Assembly (NCBI RefSeq): GCF_021044565.1
Contig: NZ_CP087997.1
Location: 4,030,001-4,094,000 of the forward strand
Direction: 5' to 3'
Length of the DNA stretch: 64,000 nt
From: Subtercola endophyticus
GTDB taxonomy: Bacteria > Actinomycetota > Actinomycetes > Actinomycetales > Microbacteriaceae
Part shown: positions 50,352 to 59,246 of the stretch, piece by piece
How positions within the stretch are numbered: the stretch's first letter is position 1
Layout of the letters: the number at the start of each line of letters is the position of its first letter
Notes under the pieces: model-generated
What the model was told of the DNA's origin: nothing
Database searches by the model: none
What the model saw: only the letters and a program-made list of their open reading frames with translations
Made by a program: the position numbers and the translations under genes

Positions 50352-52562
50352 TCACGACGGAACAGTCGGCAGCCAGACGCGCATGGTCGAGGGGCCGCGA
50401 TTGGCCCAGGCGAAGTACGGGGTCAGCTCGGCGTCGACGATGGTCACGCTCGCCTGGCTCGCCATCGTGTGCGCCGCGTGTGGAGTGCCTGCCGCTCCCG
50501 ATGGCGAGGGGAGACCCGCCGCCTCGCTTAGGGGCGCCCCCGCGACGTGCCCCGCCCCGCCCGTATCGGCCCCCGCGACTCCCGTGTCGGGTCCCGCGAG
50601 ATCCGCTGCCGCGCCCGTGTCGGGCCCCGCGAGATCCGCTGCGACGCCCGTGTCGGGCCCCGCGGCATCCGCTGCCCCACCCGTGTCAGCCACCGCGACA
50701 GCAGCAGTCTGCGCCGCGTCGCCGAAGTACGGCCACGGTGCGTCGTCGCTGTCGACGCGAAGCCGCACCGCCGCACGAGCGCCACGAGCGGTCTGCACGA
50801 GAGGGCGGGAGAGATCGATCTCGGCCGTCTCGGTGCCGGCGCCGGCCGGCAGATCGGGCGACTCGAGCACCAGCACGAGGGGGCCACGTTCGACCGCGAC
50901 GGTTCCGCGTGCAGCGTCGATGCGCGGGTGCGGGCGAACGACTCGAGGCTCCATGGGCAGCAGAAGCTCGATGCAGTCGCCCGCGGTGAAGTGCCGTGAC
51001 ACGGCCAGTTCGGTGCCGTCGGCGACGAGCGGCGTGCCGCCGAGGCTGGCGGTCGCCACCCCCTGAGCCCAGCGGGGAATGCGCAGCGTGATGGTCGCAT
51101 CGACGTCGGCGAGCACCCTGACCCGCACGGTTCCGTGGAAGGGGTAGCCCGACTCGACCCGCAACGACACGAGCCGCCCGTCGGGCAGCTCCGTCTTCAC
51201 GCTGTAGTCGCCGAACTGATGCAGCTGTACTCCGTCGACGTCGGCCGTGGCGAAGTAGAGCCCCACGCTGGCAAGGGTGCGCGCCACATTGGTTGGGCAG
51301 CACGACACCTCGAACCACGGCGCCCGCAGGCTGGCCTCGGCGCGCTCGCTCAGCTCGTCTTCGCTGGGCTCGGCGCCCTCGGTTCGCTGTTGCAGCGTGT
51401 TGGTGTAGTAGAAGGCGCGGCCGTCTTCGCGCGGCGATGCGAGGATGTTGTTGAGCAACGTGCGCTCGATCAAGTCGGCGTACGCACTCTCGCCGGTTTG
51501 CAACAGCAACCGCCAGCTGAGCATCACCGAGCCGATGCCGGCGCACGTTTCGGAGTACGCCCGGTCGGCCGGTAGCTCGTAGTCGTCGCCGAAAGCCTCG
51601 TCTTGATGGTGCGATCCCATGCCGCCCGTGATGTACGTGCGGCGCGACACCGTGTTCTTCCACTGCAGCGCGATGGCGTCGGCGAGCTGGCGGTCGTGCG
51701 TCTCGGTCGCCACATCGAGCGCTCCGCTGGCCAGGTAGAGAGCCCGAACGGCGTGCCCGCGAAGCACGGTGGCGTCGCGCACGGGTACGTCGTCTTGAAA
51801 ATACTCGTGCCCGAAGAGAATGGTGGTGGCGAGCATGCCATTGCCGCGTCGCTCGACGAACAACTGTGCCATTTCGAGGTAGCGCGCCTCGCCGGTAGCG
51901 CGCGAGAGTTCGGCGAGGGCCACCTCGATCTCCGGATGCCCGCAGATACCGATTCGCCCGTCGGGCCCGAACTCGCGGTACACGTGGTCGGCCGCGCGCC
52001 TCGCCACCCGCACGATCTCGTCGTCGGAGTACCCGCCGCGAATGCGCGCGACCGCCGCCTGAATGAGATGCCCGAAGCAATACAGCTCGTGCCCCCATTC
52101 GAGGTTCGAGTAGCGCGGCGGCTGCCCTGGGTGACCAAAACTGGTGTTGAGATACCCGTCGTCGTCTTGCGCCGCCGCGACCCTCGCCACCAGTGCCCGG
52201 TAGCGAGCCCCGAGCCCCGCCTCAGGTTTGCGGCCGAGCTCCCACGCCATGGCCTCGAGCAGCTTGTAGATCTCGGAGTCGACGAATTCGATGCCCGCGT
52301 GGTTGCCGCCGATCACGCCGTCGGCGACCTTGTCGAAGTTCGAGATCCAGCCGATGCGTTCCATCCAGGTCTCGCAGTGCGCCAGAATCACGTCGGCGTT
52401 CAGGCTCTGCCGCTCACCCCAGAAGCCGCCGTCGATGACGATTTCGTCGGGGCCGAGCGGGCGAAGGCGCGAACGAGTCGGCGCCACTGGGCCGCCTCGG
52501 GTGACGCCGTCGGGCGTGCTCTCGAGGTCGGCCTCTCGTGAGAGTGCGAGGTCATGTGACAA
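50352..52562 (-). CDS. GH127-family beta-L-arabinofuranosidase
   Basis: 736 residues. The GH127 catalytic and zinc-binding residues are recognisable: Glu and Cys in YSETCAGIGS and the CC pair in FEVSCCPTN. It should release beta-L-arabinofuranose from oligosaccharides in the cytoplasm (no signal peptide). A tandem ADLAGPDTGVA-type insert near residues 605-650 is coded by DNA repeats. The TTG at 52562, with AGG 6 bases upstream, overlaps the GH31 stop by 11 bases; the GTG of PVAPTRSRL is an alternative. Last gene of the transporter operon. Confidence 0.85.
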   Translation of the reverse strand: MSHDLALSREADLESTPDGVTRGGPVAPTRSRLRPLGPDEIVIDGGFWGERQSLNADVILAHCETWMERIGWISNFDKVADGVIGGNHAGIEFVDSEIYKLLEAMAWELGRKPEAGLGARYRALVARVAAAQDDDGYLNTSFGHPGQPPRYSNLEWGHELYCFGHLIQAAVARIRGGYSDDEIVRVARRAADHVYREFGPDGRIGICGHPEIEVALAELSRATGEARYLEMAQLFVERRGNGMLATTILFGHEYFQDDVPVRDATVLRGHAVRALYLASGALDVATETHDRQLADAIALQWKNTVSRRTYITGGMGSHHQDEAFGDDYELPADRAYSETCAGIGSVMLSWRLLLQTGESAYADLIERTLLNNILASPREDGRAFYYTNTLQQRTEGAEPSEDELSERAEASLRAPWFEVSCCPTNVARTLASVGLYFATADVDGVQLHQFGDYSVKTELPDGRLVSLRVESGYPFHGTVRVRVLADVDATITLRIPRWAQGVATASLGGTPLVADGTELAVSRHFTAGDCIELLLPMEPRVVRPHPRIDAARGTVAVERGPLVLVLESPDLPAGAGTETAEIDLSRPLVQTARGARAAVRLRVDSDDAPWPYFGDAAQTAAVAVADTGGAADAAGPDTGVAADLAGPDTGAAADLAGPDTGVAGADTGGAGHVAGAPLSEAAGLPSPSGAAGTPHAAHTMASQASVTIVDAELTPYFAWANRGPSTMRVWLPTVPS

Positions 52563-54651
52563 GAGACACCTGGGCTTCTTCTCGAAGGTAGACGGGGATG
52601 TGTGAAAGAGGGGCGTCGGCCGCGATGGTCTGGCCGGGGGTGAACGTCTCGCCCGTGTAGGCGTCGATCCAGCGCCCGCCGCCCGGGTCGCCGGGCAGGT
52701 ACACCGAGCGTTCTCGAGCGCCCGGTGCGGTGACTGGGCAGACGAGAATGTCGGGGCCGAAGAGAAACTGATCGTCGATCATCCACGCACCCGCATCGTC
52801 GGGGTAGTCGACGAACAGCGGCCGCACGGGCGGCAGGCCGGTCGCCGACGCCAGACGCATCTGGTCGTGGATGTACGGCCGTAACCGCTCGCGCAGCTCG
52901 AGCACCTCGCGCAACAGCGCAAACGTCTCGTCGCCGAACGACCACACTTCGTTCGGGCCTCCGGTCATGGCGTACCCCGTCGGCGTGCGGGGTTCGCGGT
53001 CGCCGTGCAGCCGGAAAAGCGGGCAGAACACGCCGTACTGAAACCAGCGCGTCACAAGCTCTTGGTATGCCGGGTCACTCGCGTTTCCGCCGTGAAAGCC
53101 GCCGATGTCGGTGGTCCACCAGGGGATGCCCGAGATGGCGATGTTCAGCCCCGCCCGCACCTGCTCGGCGAGCGAGCCCCACGTGGCCGGAATGTCGCCC
53201 GACCACACCGCGGCACCGTACTTCTGCGAGCCGGCCCACGCCGAGCGGCAGAGCAGCACGGTGGGTTGCTGCCCGGCCGCCGCCATTCCCTCGGCGAACA
53301 GCCGGGCGTTGTCGCGCGGGTAGATGTTGGCCACCTCGGCACCCGGCCCGGCATAGAGGTGCATGTTGGCCGGATGCGCGGGGTTCAGTTCGGGCTCAGA
53401 AGCGTCGAGCCAGAACACCCGGATGCCCGCCTCGAGGTAGTTGCGGGAGACCAGCCCCCACACGTACGCGCGTGTCTCCGGGTTGGTCGGGTCATAGAAC
53501 CCGACGGGCATCGGTGTGACCATGCCCTTGTCTTGGATGGTCTGCAAGAACTCGACACCCTGGTCGGCTCCCACCAGCAGCCCTCGGTCGCGGTAGTCGG
53601 CGAAGTTCTCCGACAGGGGCGAGACGGTCGGCCAGATCGAGACCATCAGCTCGACGCCGAAGGAGGCGAGTTCGGCGACCATGGCGGGTACGTCTGGCCA
53701 CTCCTTCTCGTCGAAGCGGTAGTCGCCCATGGCCGACCAGTGAAAGAAGTCCGCGACGATCACCGAGAGCGGCAGGCCGAGCCGGGCGTGTTCGCGCGCG
53801 ACCGTGAGCAGTTCATCCTGTGTGCGGTAGCGCAGCTTCGACTGCCAGAACCCGCTGGCCCATTCGGGCAGTTCCGGGCTGTGGCCGGTGGCGTCGGCAT
53901 AGCGCTCGAGAATGGCCGCGGGGGTGGGCGCAGCGGTGATCCAGTAATCGATCTCGCGGGCTTGACTCGCCTGCCAGCGGGTGGCGTTGTCAGCGAACTC
54001 GACGCGGCCGACGGCCGGCACGTTCCAGAGCAGCCCATAACCGCGGTCAGAGAGCACGAACGGAATGTTCACCTCGGCGTTGCGCTGCACGAGGTCGAGC
54101 GCGAGCCCCTTGATGTCGAGCCGACCGTGCGTGCGCTGCCCCATGCCGAAGAGCTTCTCGCCGGGATAGGCGGCGAACTGCTGATGAATCTCGTAGGCGC
54201 CCGAACCGTTTCCGAGAAATACCCGCGCGCCGGGCTGCCAGAAGTGCTCGCGGCTCTCGGTCAGCAGTTCGGCGCCCGTGGAGGTGCGTGTGAAGGTCAG
54301 ATGAGGTACGGGGTACGGCTCGGCCTCGTCGAAGGTCACGTTCACGGTCAACTCGCCGTTCACGAGCCGGGCCCCGCCGGCCGTGGTCTCGACGACAACA
54401 CGCGCTGCGCCCGCCGTCTGCGGCGCCGCGTCATCGAGAGCACCGAAGTCGAGAGCACCGTCGTCGAGAGCGCCGACGCTGAAAGCATCGACGCTGAGAG
54501 CACGGTCGTCGAGAGCACCGACGCTGGAGTCGGGCAGGCGGTACAGGGCCGCGCGCACGCGAGCGCTGTCGGTTCCCCACGCCTCGATGCGCAGCAGTTC
54601 GTGCCCGTGCCGAACCTCGAGAGAGGTGGGCGACGGAAGGTAGCTCACCAT
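52552..54651 (-). CDS. GH31 alpha-xylosidase/alpha-glucosidase
   Basis: 699 residues. The GH31 nucleophile is in FWLDASEPE and the acid/base in WSGDIPATW; earlier IVADFFHW lines the -1 pocket. The fold and the FHW...DYRFDEKEWPD stretch resemble YicI-type alpha-xylosidases, which remove alpha-xylose from xyloglucan oligomers; alpha-glucosidase activity is the alternative. No signal peptide. A GALDD-type repeat (about 42-65) is coded by 24 bp-like DNA repeats. The start is the ATG at 54651, 2 bp after the permease stop. Confidence 0.85.
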   Translation of the reverse strand: MVSYLPSPTSLEVRHGHELLRIEAWGTDSARVRAALYRLPDSSVGALDDRALSVDAFSVGALDDGALDFGALDDAAPQTAGAARVVVETTAGGARLVNGELTVNVTFDEAEPYPVPHLTFTRTSTGAELLTESREHFWQPGARVFLGNGSGAYEIHQQFAAYPGEKLFGMGQRTHGRLDIKGLALDLVQRNAEVNIPFVLSDRGYGLLWNVPAVGRVEFADNATRWQASQAREIDYWITAAPTPAAILERYADATGHSPELPEWASGFWQSKLRYRTQDELLTVAREHARLGLPLSVIVADFFHWSAMGDYRFDEKEWPDVPAMVAELASFGVELMVSIWPTVSPLSENFADYRDRGLLVGADQGVEFLQTIQDKGMVTPMPVGFYDPTNPETRAYVWGLVSRNYLEAGIRVFWLDASEPELNPAHPANMHLYAGPGAEVANIYPRDNARLFAEGMAAAGQQPTVLLCRSAWAGSQKYGAAVWSGDIPATWGSLAEQVRAGLNIAISGIPWWTTDIGGFHGGNASDPAYQELVTRWFQYGVFCPLFRLHGDREPRTPTGYAMTGGPNEVWSFGDETFALLREVLELRERLRPYIHDQMRLASATGLPPVRPLFVDYPDDAGAWMIDDQFLFGPDILVCPVTAPGARERSVYLPGDPGGGRWIDAYTGETFTPGQTIAADAPLSHIPVYLREEAQVSLVT

Positions 54652-54653
54652 GG

Positions 54654-55538
54654 TCAGTCTTTGACCGCGCCGGCCGTCACGCCGGCGGCGACGTAACGCT
54701 GGGCGACGACGAGCAAGACGGCGGCCGGAATCGAGGCGACCACGGCCGTGGCCATGATGGAGTTCCACTCTTGGTTGTTGTTGCCGATGTACTTGTAGAT
54801 GCCGAGCGTGATCGGCTGAATCTTGCCGCCGCCGTCGAGCGTCGAGGCGAAGATGAAGTCAGACCAGGCCCACAAGAAGGCGAACAACGAAACCGTCACG
54901 ATGGAGTTGCGGCTGATCGGCAGCACGATCGAGGTGAACGTTCGCCAGGTGCTGGCTCCGTCGATCTTGGCGGCCGACATCAGCTCGTCGGGAATCGCTG
55001 ACATGAAGGCCGTGAAGAGCAGCACTCCGAATGGAACCGCGATCGTCGAATCCGCGATGATCAGCCCCGGTATCGAGTTCAGGATGCCCAGATTGAGGTA
55101 AATCGCATAGAACCCCATGGCCATGATGATGCCCGGAATCATCTGCGAGATCAGGAACACGAAGCTCAGCGCACCGCCCCCGCGCGGCCGGAGCTTCGCA
55201 AGCGCGTAACCCGCCGGCGCCGAGAACACCAGTGTCACGATCACGGTGCCCAGACCCACGATGAGGCTCGTGGCAAGGTAGGGCAGCTGCTGGGAGATGA
55301 CCGCCTGGTAGCCCGAGAACGTCGGGTCGATCGGAAACCAGTTCGGCGGGCTCTTGCGCATGTCGGTGGTCTTCGTGAGGGAGACGTTGATCATCCAGTA
55401 GATCGGGAACAGCATGATCGCGGTGAGTACGACGCCGATCACGGTGATGTACCACGTCTTGCGGGGCCGCCGGATCTTCGGCGCCGGGGCGTCGGCGGCA
55501 GACAGTGCGGCGCGCGACGGGGTGGCGAATGTGGTCAT
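54654..55538 (-). CDS. Carbohydrate ABC transporter permease, MalG type
   Basis: 294 residues, six helices, with the ATPase-docking EAA-like loop DELMSAAKIDGASTWRTF. It forms half of the sugar channel with the MalF-type protein, whose gene overlaps it by 4 bp (ATGA). The start at 55538 has GGGAGG upstream. The operon contains no ATPase gene, so a shared MsiK-like ATPase encoded elsewhere is likely. Confidence 0.92.
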   Translation of the reverse strand: MTTFATPSRAALSAADAPAPKIRRPRKTWYITVIGVVLTAIMLFPIYWMINVSLTKTTDMRKSPPNWFPIDPTFSGYQAVISQQLPYLATSLIVGLGTVIVTLVFSAPAGYALAKLRPRGGGALSFVFLISQMIPGIIMAMGFYAIYLNLGILNSIPGLIIADSTIAVPFGVLLFTAFMSAIPDELMSAAKIDGASTWRTFTSIVLPISRNSIVTVSLFAFLWAWSDFIFASTLDGGGKIQPITLGIYKYIGNNNQEWNSIMATAVVASIPAAVLLVVAQRYVAAGVTAGAVKD

Positions 55539-56530
55539 CGACGGGCCTCCCTTCGTTGCATGAGTATGTAGAGCAGCCCGAAGACGAGCGCCACGATGAT
55601 GAGAATGTTGCCGACCGCCGCCGCGGGCCCGAAGCGGGGCAGGGTCGAGCCGAAGCCGAGCTGGTACGACCAGGTGGAGAGAGTGGTCGACGAGTTCGCA
55701 GGCCCGCCCTTGGTCATGATCCAGATGATGTCGAAGACCTTCAGCGTGTAGACCAGGCCGAGCAAGATGGTGATGGCGGAGACGGGCCGAAGAAGCGGAA
55801 ACGTGATGCGCCAGAACTTCTGCCAGGCATTCGCACCGTCGAGCGAGGCGGCTTCGTAGAGGTCGGCCGAGATGTTCTGCAGGCCGGAGTAGAGAATAAC
55901 GAGGTTGAACGGAATACCGATCCAGATGTTGGCGATCGTCACCGAGATCAGGGCCCAGCCCGGCGACGTCAACCAGTTGATGCTGCCGATGCCGAACGCC
56001 TGCAGCACCGAGTTCACGATGCCCGAGTCGCTGTTGAGCATCCACGACCAGGTCGAAGCCGAAACGATGAGCGGCAGAAGCCACGGCACCAAGAAGAGGG
56101 CCCGCAGGGTGCCGGAGAGCCGGAATTTGTTGTAGAAGAACACCGCCAGCGCCATACCGATGGTGAACTGGAACAGAATCGAGATCAGAACGAAGAAGCC
56201 GGTGTGAAAGATCGCGGGCCAGAACGTGGGGTCGTTGAAGACCTTGAGGTAATTGTCGAGACCGGTGAACGGGGCGTTGCCCTGCACGAACGAACGAACC
56301 GTGTAGTCACGGATGCTCAGGTCGATGTTCTTATAAAGCGGAACGACGTAGAACAGCGCCAGGTAGATGACGACCGGGGCAAGGAACGCCCACGCTACCC
56401 ACTGAGAGGAGCGCACCTTGCGCCGTTTGGGCACATTTTCGTCGACTGGGAATCCCGGCGAGGCGACGGGAGGTGTCGCCCCGCCGGCCCGATGCGCAGA
56501 CGAAGCGCCGGTCTTCTGGGTGATGGTCAT
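55535..56530 (-). CDS. Carbohydrate ABC transporter permease, MalF type
   Basis: 331 residues with a Pro/Gly-rich N-terminal tail, six helices and the docking loop DLYEAASLDGANAWQKFWRI. Second gene of the operon after the binding protein. Together with the MalG-type protein it should import an oligosaccharide delivered by the lipoprotein encoded upstream. Confidence 0.92.
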   Translation of the reverse strand: MTITQKTGASSAHRAGGATPPVASPGFPVDENVPKRRKVRSSQWVAWAFLAPVVIYLALFYVVPLYKNIDLSIRDYTVRSFVQGNAPFTGLDNYLKVFNDPTFWPAIFHTGFFVLISILFQFTIGMALAVFFYNKFRLSGTLRALFLVPWLLPLIVSASTWSWMLNSDSGIVNSVLQAFGIGSINWLTSPGWALISVTIANIWIGIPFNLVILYSGLQNISADLYEAASLDGANAWQKFWRITFPLLRPVSAITILLGLVYTLKVFDIIWIMTKGGPANSSTTLSTWSYQLGFGSTLPRFGPAAAVGNILIIVALVFGLLYILMQRREARR

Positions 56531-56613
56531 AAAGAATTCCTACCTTGATCGTCCGCGGCGGTGGCTGGAGGTGCCGGTTATGTGAATAACCGGCACCTCG
56601 GGCTGCCTGTGTA

Positions 56614-57879
56614 TTACTGCGTGGCCGAAGCGGCCGCGGTCTGTGCGGCCTTCATGGCATCGGTCGGCGACTGACTACCCGACATGGCGTTCTGAAAACC
56701 GCCCCACATCTGCTGCGAGATGAGCGGGTACTTTGTGCCGAGGTTGTCGCTCGTGCGGCCCTTCGCGGCAGCGACGGCGGCGACCCACGGAGCCAGTTCC
56801 GGGTTCGCGGCGACCTGCTGCTGCTGCACGGTAGCAATGGGAGCCACGTACGACAACGTGGTGTCGGTGGTCAGCAGGTTCGCATCGCTGGTCAGGCACG
56901 AGATGATCTTCTCGGTGGTGGCGTAACGCGACGTGTCTTTCTGCACCGGAGCGGTGACGAATTCGCCGCCTGTCGGCGCGGCCGCCGATCCGCCCGTCTG
57001 AGCGGGAATCGGAATGACGCCGTAGCTCAGCCCCGACTTGTCGGCTCCGGCGAGCTGCCAGGTGCCGTTCTCGCTGAAGGCCGTGTCACCGGCCAAAAAC
57101 TCCTGCCAGCTCGTGGTCTGTGTGTTGTTGATCACCGAGTTCGGCGCGTAGCCCTCTTTCACCCAGTTGGTCCACAGAGTGGCTGCGGCGACCGCCTGAG
57201 GCGAGCTGAGGTCGTTCAGGTTCGCGCCGGCTCCCCAGAACCACGGCAGAAATTGAAAGCTGCCTTCTTCGGTGCCGATTCCGGCGAAGGTGATGCCCTG
57301 TTTACCGGCTGCCTTGACTTTGGCGAGGGCTGCGTTGAGCGAATCCCAGTCGGTGACACTCGCGATGTCGACGCCGGCTGCGGTGAGAATGTCTTTGTTG
57401 TAGTACAGCGCGAGAGTGTTCGCGCCGATCGGAACGCCATAGGTGTCGCCGTTGCTCTGACCCGCAGCGAGAATGTTCGCGGCGAAGTTGCTCGTGTCGA
57501 GCCCGAGGTCTTTGGTGGTGGTCAGGATGCCCGCATCGGCCAGCGTCGAAACGACGGGGTTGTCGATGAGCAGCACGTCGGGGGAGTTGCCCTGCTGGCC
57601 CGCGAGCAGTGCCTTGCTGGTCAGGTCGGAGGTGTCGTACCCGGTGCGTTCGATGGTGACACCGGCGTCGGTGCCGCACTTGGCGACGAGTTTGGACCAG
57701 TCTGCGGTCTCATCGAACTGAGGGTACGGATCCCAGAAGGTGTAGGTGCCGCCGGCTGCGGCGGCCGACGATGTGTCGGAGGCGGTGCCGCCCGACGAGC
57801 AGGCCGCGAGGCCCGCCACGGCGGCGACGGTGAGAACGGCGGCCCCGACGAGGCGCCCCCTCTTGGTTGAACTGATCAC
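56614..57879 (-). CDS. Oligosaccharide-binding lipoprotein of the GH31/GH127 operon
   Basis: 421 residues, family 1 solute-binding protein. Signal: STKRGRLVG, hydrophobic core and lipobox LAAC. Aromatic-rich stretches (YTFWDPYPQF, FLPWFWGAG) suit sugar stacking. The GTG at 57879, with GAGGA upstream, is chosen over frames that extend into the operator. First gene of a five-gene operon (binding protein, MalF, MalG, GH31, GH127), controlled by the LacI protein encoded divergently. Confidence 0.9.
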   Translation of the reverse strand: MISSTKRGRLVGAAVLTVAAVAGLAACSSGGTASDTSSAAAAGGTYTFWDPYPQFDETADWSKLVAKCGTDAGVTIERTGYDTSDLTSKALLAGQQGNSPDVLLIDNPVVSTLADAGILTTTKDLGLDTSNFAANILAAGQSNGDTYGVPIGANTLALYYNKDILTAAGVDIASVTDWDSLNAALAKVKAAGKQGITFAGIGTEEGSFQFLPWFWGAGANLNDLSSPQAVAAATLWTNWVKEGYAPNSVINNTQTTSWQEFLAGDTAFSENGTWQLAGADKSGLSYGVIPIPAQTGGSAAAPTGGEFVTAPVQKDTSRYATTEKIISCLTSDANLLTTDTTLSYVAPIATVQQQQVAANPELAPWVAAVAAAKGRTSDNLGTKYPLISQQMWGGFQNAMSGSQSPTDAMKAAQTAAASATQ

Positions 57880-57937
57880 GATATTCCTCTCTGAATGTGA
57901 CGTGGCCGTGCTGGTGCAGGTAACCGATACCGAAAAC

Positions 57938-57955
57938 ACCGAAAGTACTTTCGGT
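57938..57955. promoter_or_regulatory. LacI-family operator
   Basis: ACCGAAAGTACTTTCGGT is a perfect 18 bp palindrome located 58 bp upstream of the binding-protein start and 101 bp upstream of the divergent lacI-type gene. A partial second site, ACCGATACCG, lies just upstream at 57923-57932. The LacI protein encoded next door is the likely ligand-responsive binder. Confidence 0.8.
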
Positions 57956-58056
57956 CATCACCATAAGGGCGAAAATCCAGCACGTCAAGCGCAAAGTCGG
58001 TGCAAAGTGCGTGTAACAATCTACGTAGGGTTTCGCAGGAATCAGACGGGTAGACG

Positions 58057-59085
58057 ATGGACGGCCGCAAGAGGGGTAAAGGCGCGACGACGCTGACCGA
58101 TGTCGCCGAACTCGCCGGCGTCTCGTTGGCTACGGCGTCGAAGGCGATCAACGGCGTCAGTCAGGTGCGAGCCGAGACCAGGCAGAAGGTGCTCGACGCC
58201 GCAGCCGCGCTCTCGTTCACCCCGAACCCCTTCGCCAAGGCGTTGAACTCGGCCACCACCGGCACCATCGGCATGCTCACGCAAGACCTCGACAATCGTT
58301 TCGTTCTGCCCGTGTTGCTCGGCGCCGAAGACGCGTTCGGAGCCGGGTCGACTTCGGTGCTGCTCGCCGACGCCCGCAGCGACTCGATTCGCGAGAATCA
58401 CCAGCTGAACATGCTGTTGGCGAAACGGGTCGACGGGTTGCTGGTGGTGGGACGAACCACGAACCCCCGACCATCCATCACCGCCGGTTTGTCGATACCG
58501 GTCGTCTATGTCTACGCCCCTTCTGAAGACCCCGAAGATCTCTCGTTCACGCCCGACAATCACGATGCCGGACGCCAGGCGGTCGAGCACCTGCTCTCGC
58601 GCGGGCGCCGCCGAATCGCGTTCATCAACGGCGACCCGTCGTACTCGGCGGCTCGCGATCGGGTCGCCGGTGCTGCCGAGCGGATGCACGAAGAAGGCCT
58701 CTCGCTCGTCGGCGGCACCGGACTCTTCGGCCCGTGGGGTGAGCGCTGGGGGCGTCGGTGCACCGAGTCGCTCGTCGAATCCGGCGAGCGGTTCGACGCG
58801 CTGCTCTGCGGCAGCGATCAGCTCGCCCGCGGCGCCCTCGATCAGTTGCGCGAGAGCAAGCTCGCAGTGCCCGACGACGTCGCGGTGATGGGCTTCGACA
58901 ATTGGGACCTGCTCGCCGAGGAGGCCCGCCCGCCGTTGACGAGTGTTGAGATGAACCTGCAGGAACTCGGCCGGTCTGCGGCGCAAGAACTCGTTCGCGC
59001 GATTGGCGGGCAGACCGCTCGCGGAGTGCGTCTGGGCCCCGTTCGTGTGGTTCCGCGCGAGTCGACGGGCGCCTGGGCGCACTGA
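58057..59085 (+). CDS. LacI-family repressor of the GH31/GH127 operon
   Basis: 342 residues. The LacI headpiece (TLTDVAELAGVSLATASKAI, NGV) is followed by the periplasmic-binding-protein-like core (GTIGMLTQDLDNRF to VMGFDNWD). It should release the palindrome at 57938-57955 when the imported sugar or a hydrolysis product binds. The Shine-Dalgarno sequence is weak. Convergent with araA, with a long hairpin between. Confidence 0.92.
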   Translation: MDGRKRGKGATTLTDVAELAGVSLATASKAINGVSQVRAETRQKVLDAAAALSFTPNPFAKALNSATTGTIGMLTQDLDNRFVLPVLLGAEDAFGAGSTSVLLADARSDSIRENHQLNMLLAKRVDGLLVVGRTTNPRPSITAGLSIPVVYVYAPSEDPEDLSFTPDNHDAGRQAVEHLLSRGRRRIAFINGDPSYSAARDRVAGAAERMHEEGLSLVGGTGLFGPWGERWGRRCTESLVESGERFDALLCGSDQLARGALDQLRESKLAVPDDVAVMGFDNWDLLAEEARPPLTSVEMNLQELGRSAAQELVRAIGGQTARGVRLGPVRVVPRESTGAWAH

Positions 59086-59112
59086 CGCCTCGGCGCGCCC
59101 TGACGCCTCGGC

Positions 59113-59186
59113 GCGCGAGGGCGACCCTTTCGGACGAGATGAGCCGCCGGGGCGGCCGCTCTCGTCCGAAGAAGTCGCTCTCGCGC
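59113..59186. terminator. Long-stem hairpin between convergent lacI-type and araA genes
   Basis: Outer arms 59113-59125 and 59174-59186 pair at 12 of 13 bases, followed by a symmetrical 3-base internal loop, a perfect 11 bp stem (59129-59139 and 59160-59170), and a GCCGCC/GGCGGC tip. Same two-block plan as the hairpins at 21122, 25116 and 40718. Candidate bidirectional terminator. Confidence 0.8.
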
Positions 59187-59246
59187 CTCGCGCCTCGCGC
59201 CTCGCGCCGCGTGCGGCGTGCGGCGTGCGCCGTGCGCCGCGCGCGG

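Noticed and set aside
54654..56530. Missing ATPase gene as evidence of a broken transporter
   Set aside because: Actinobacterial sugar importers commonly share one MsiK-type ATPase encoded elsewhere.
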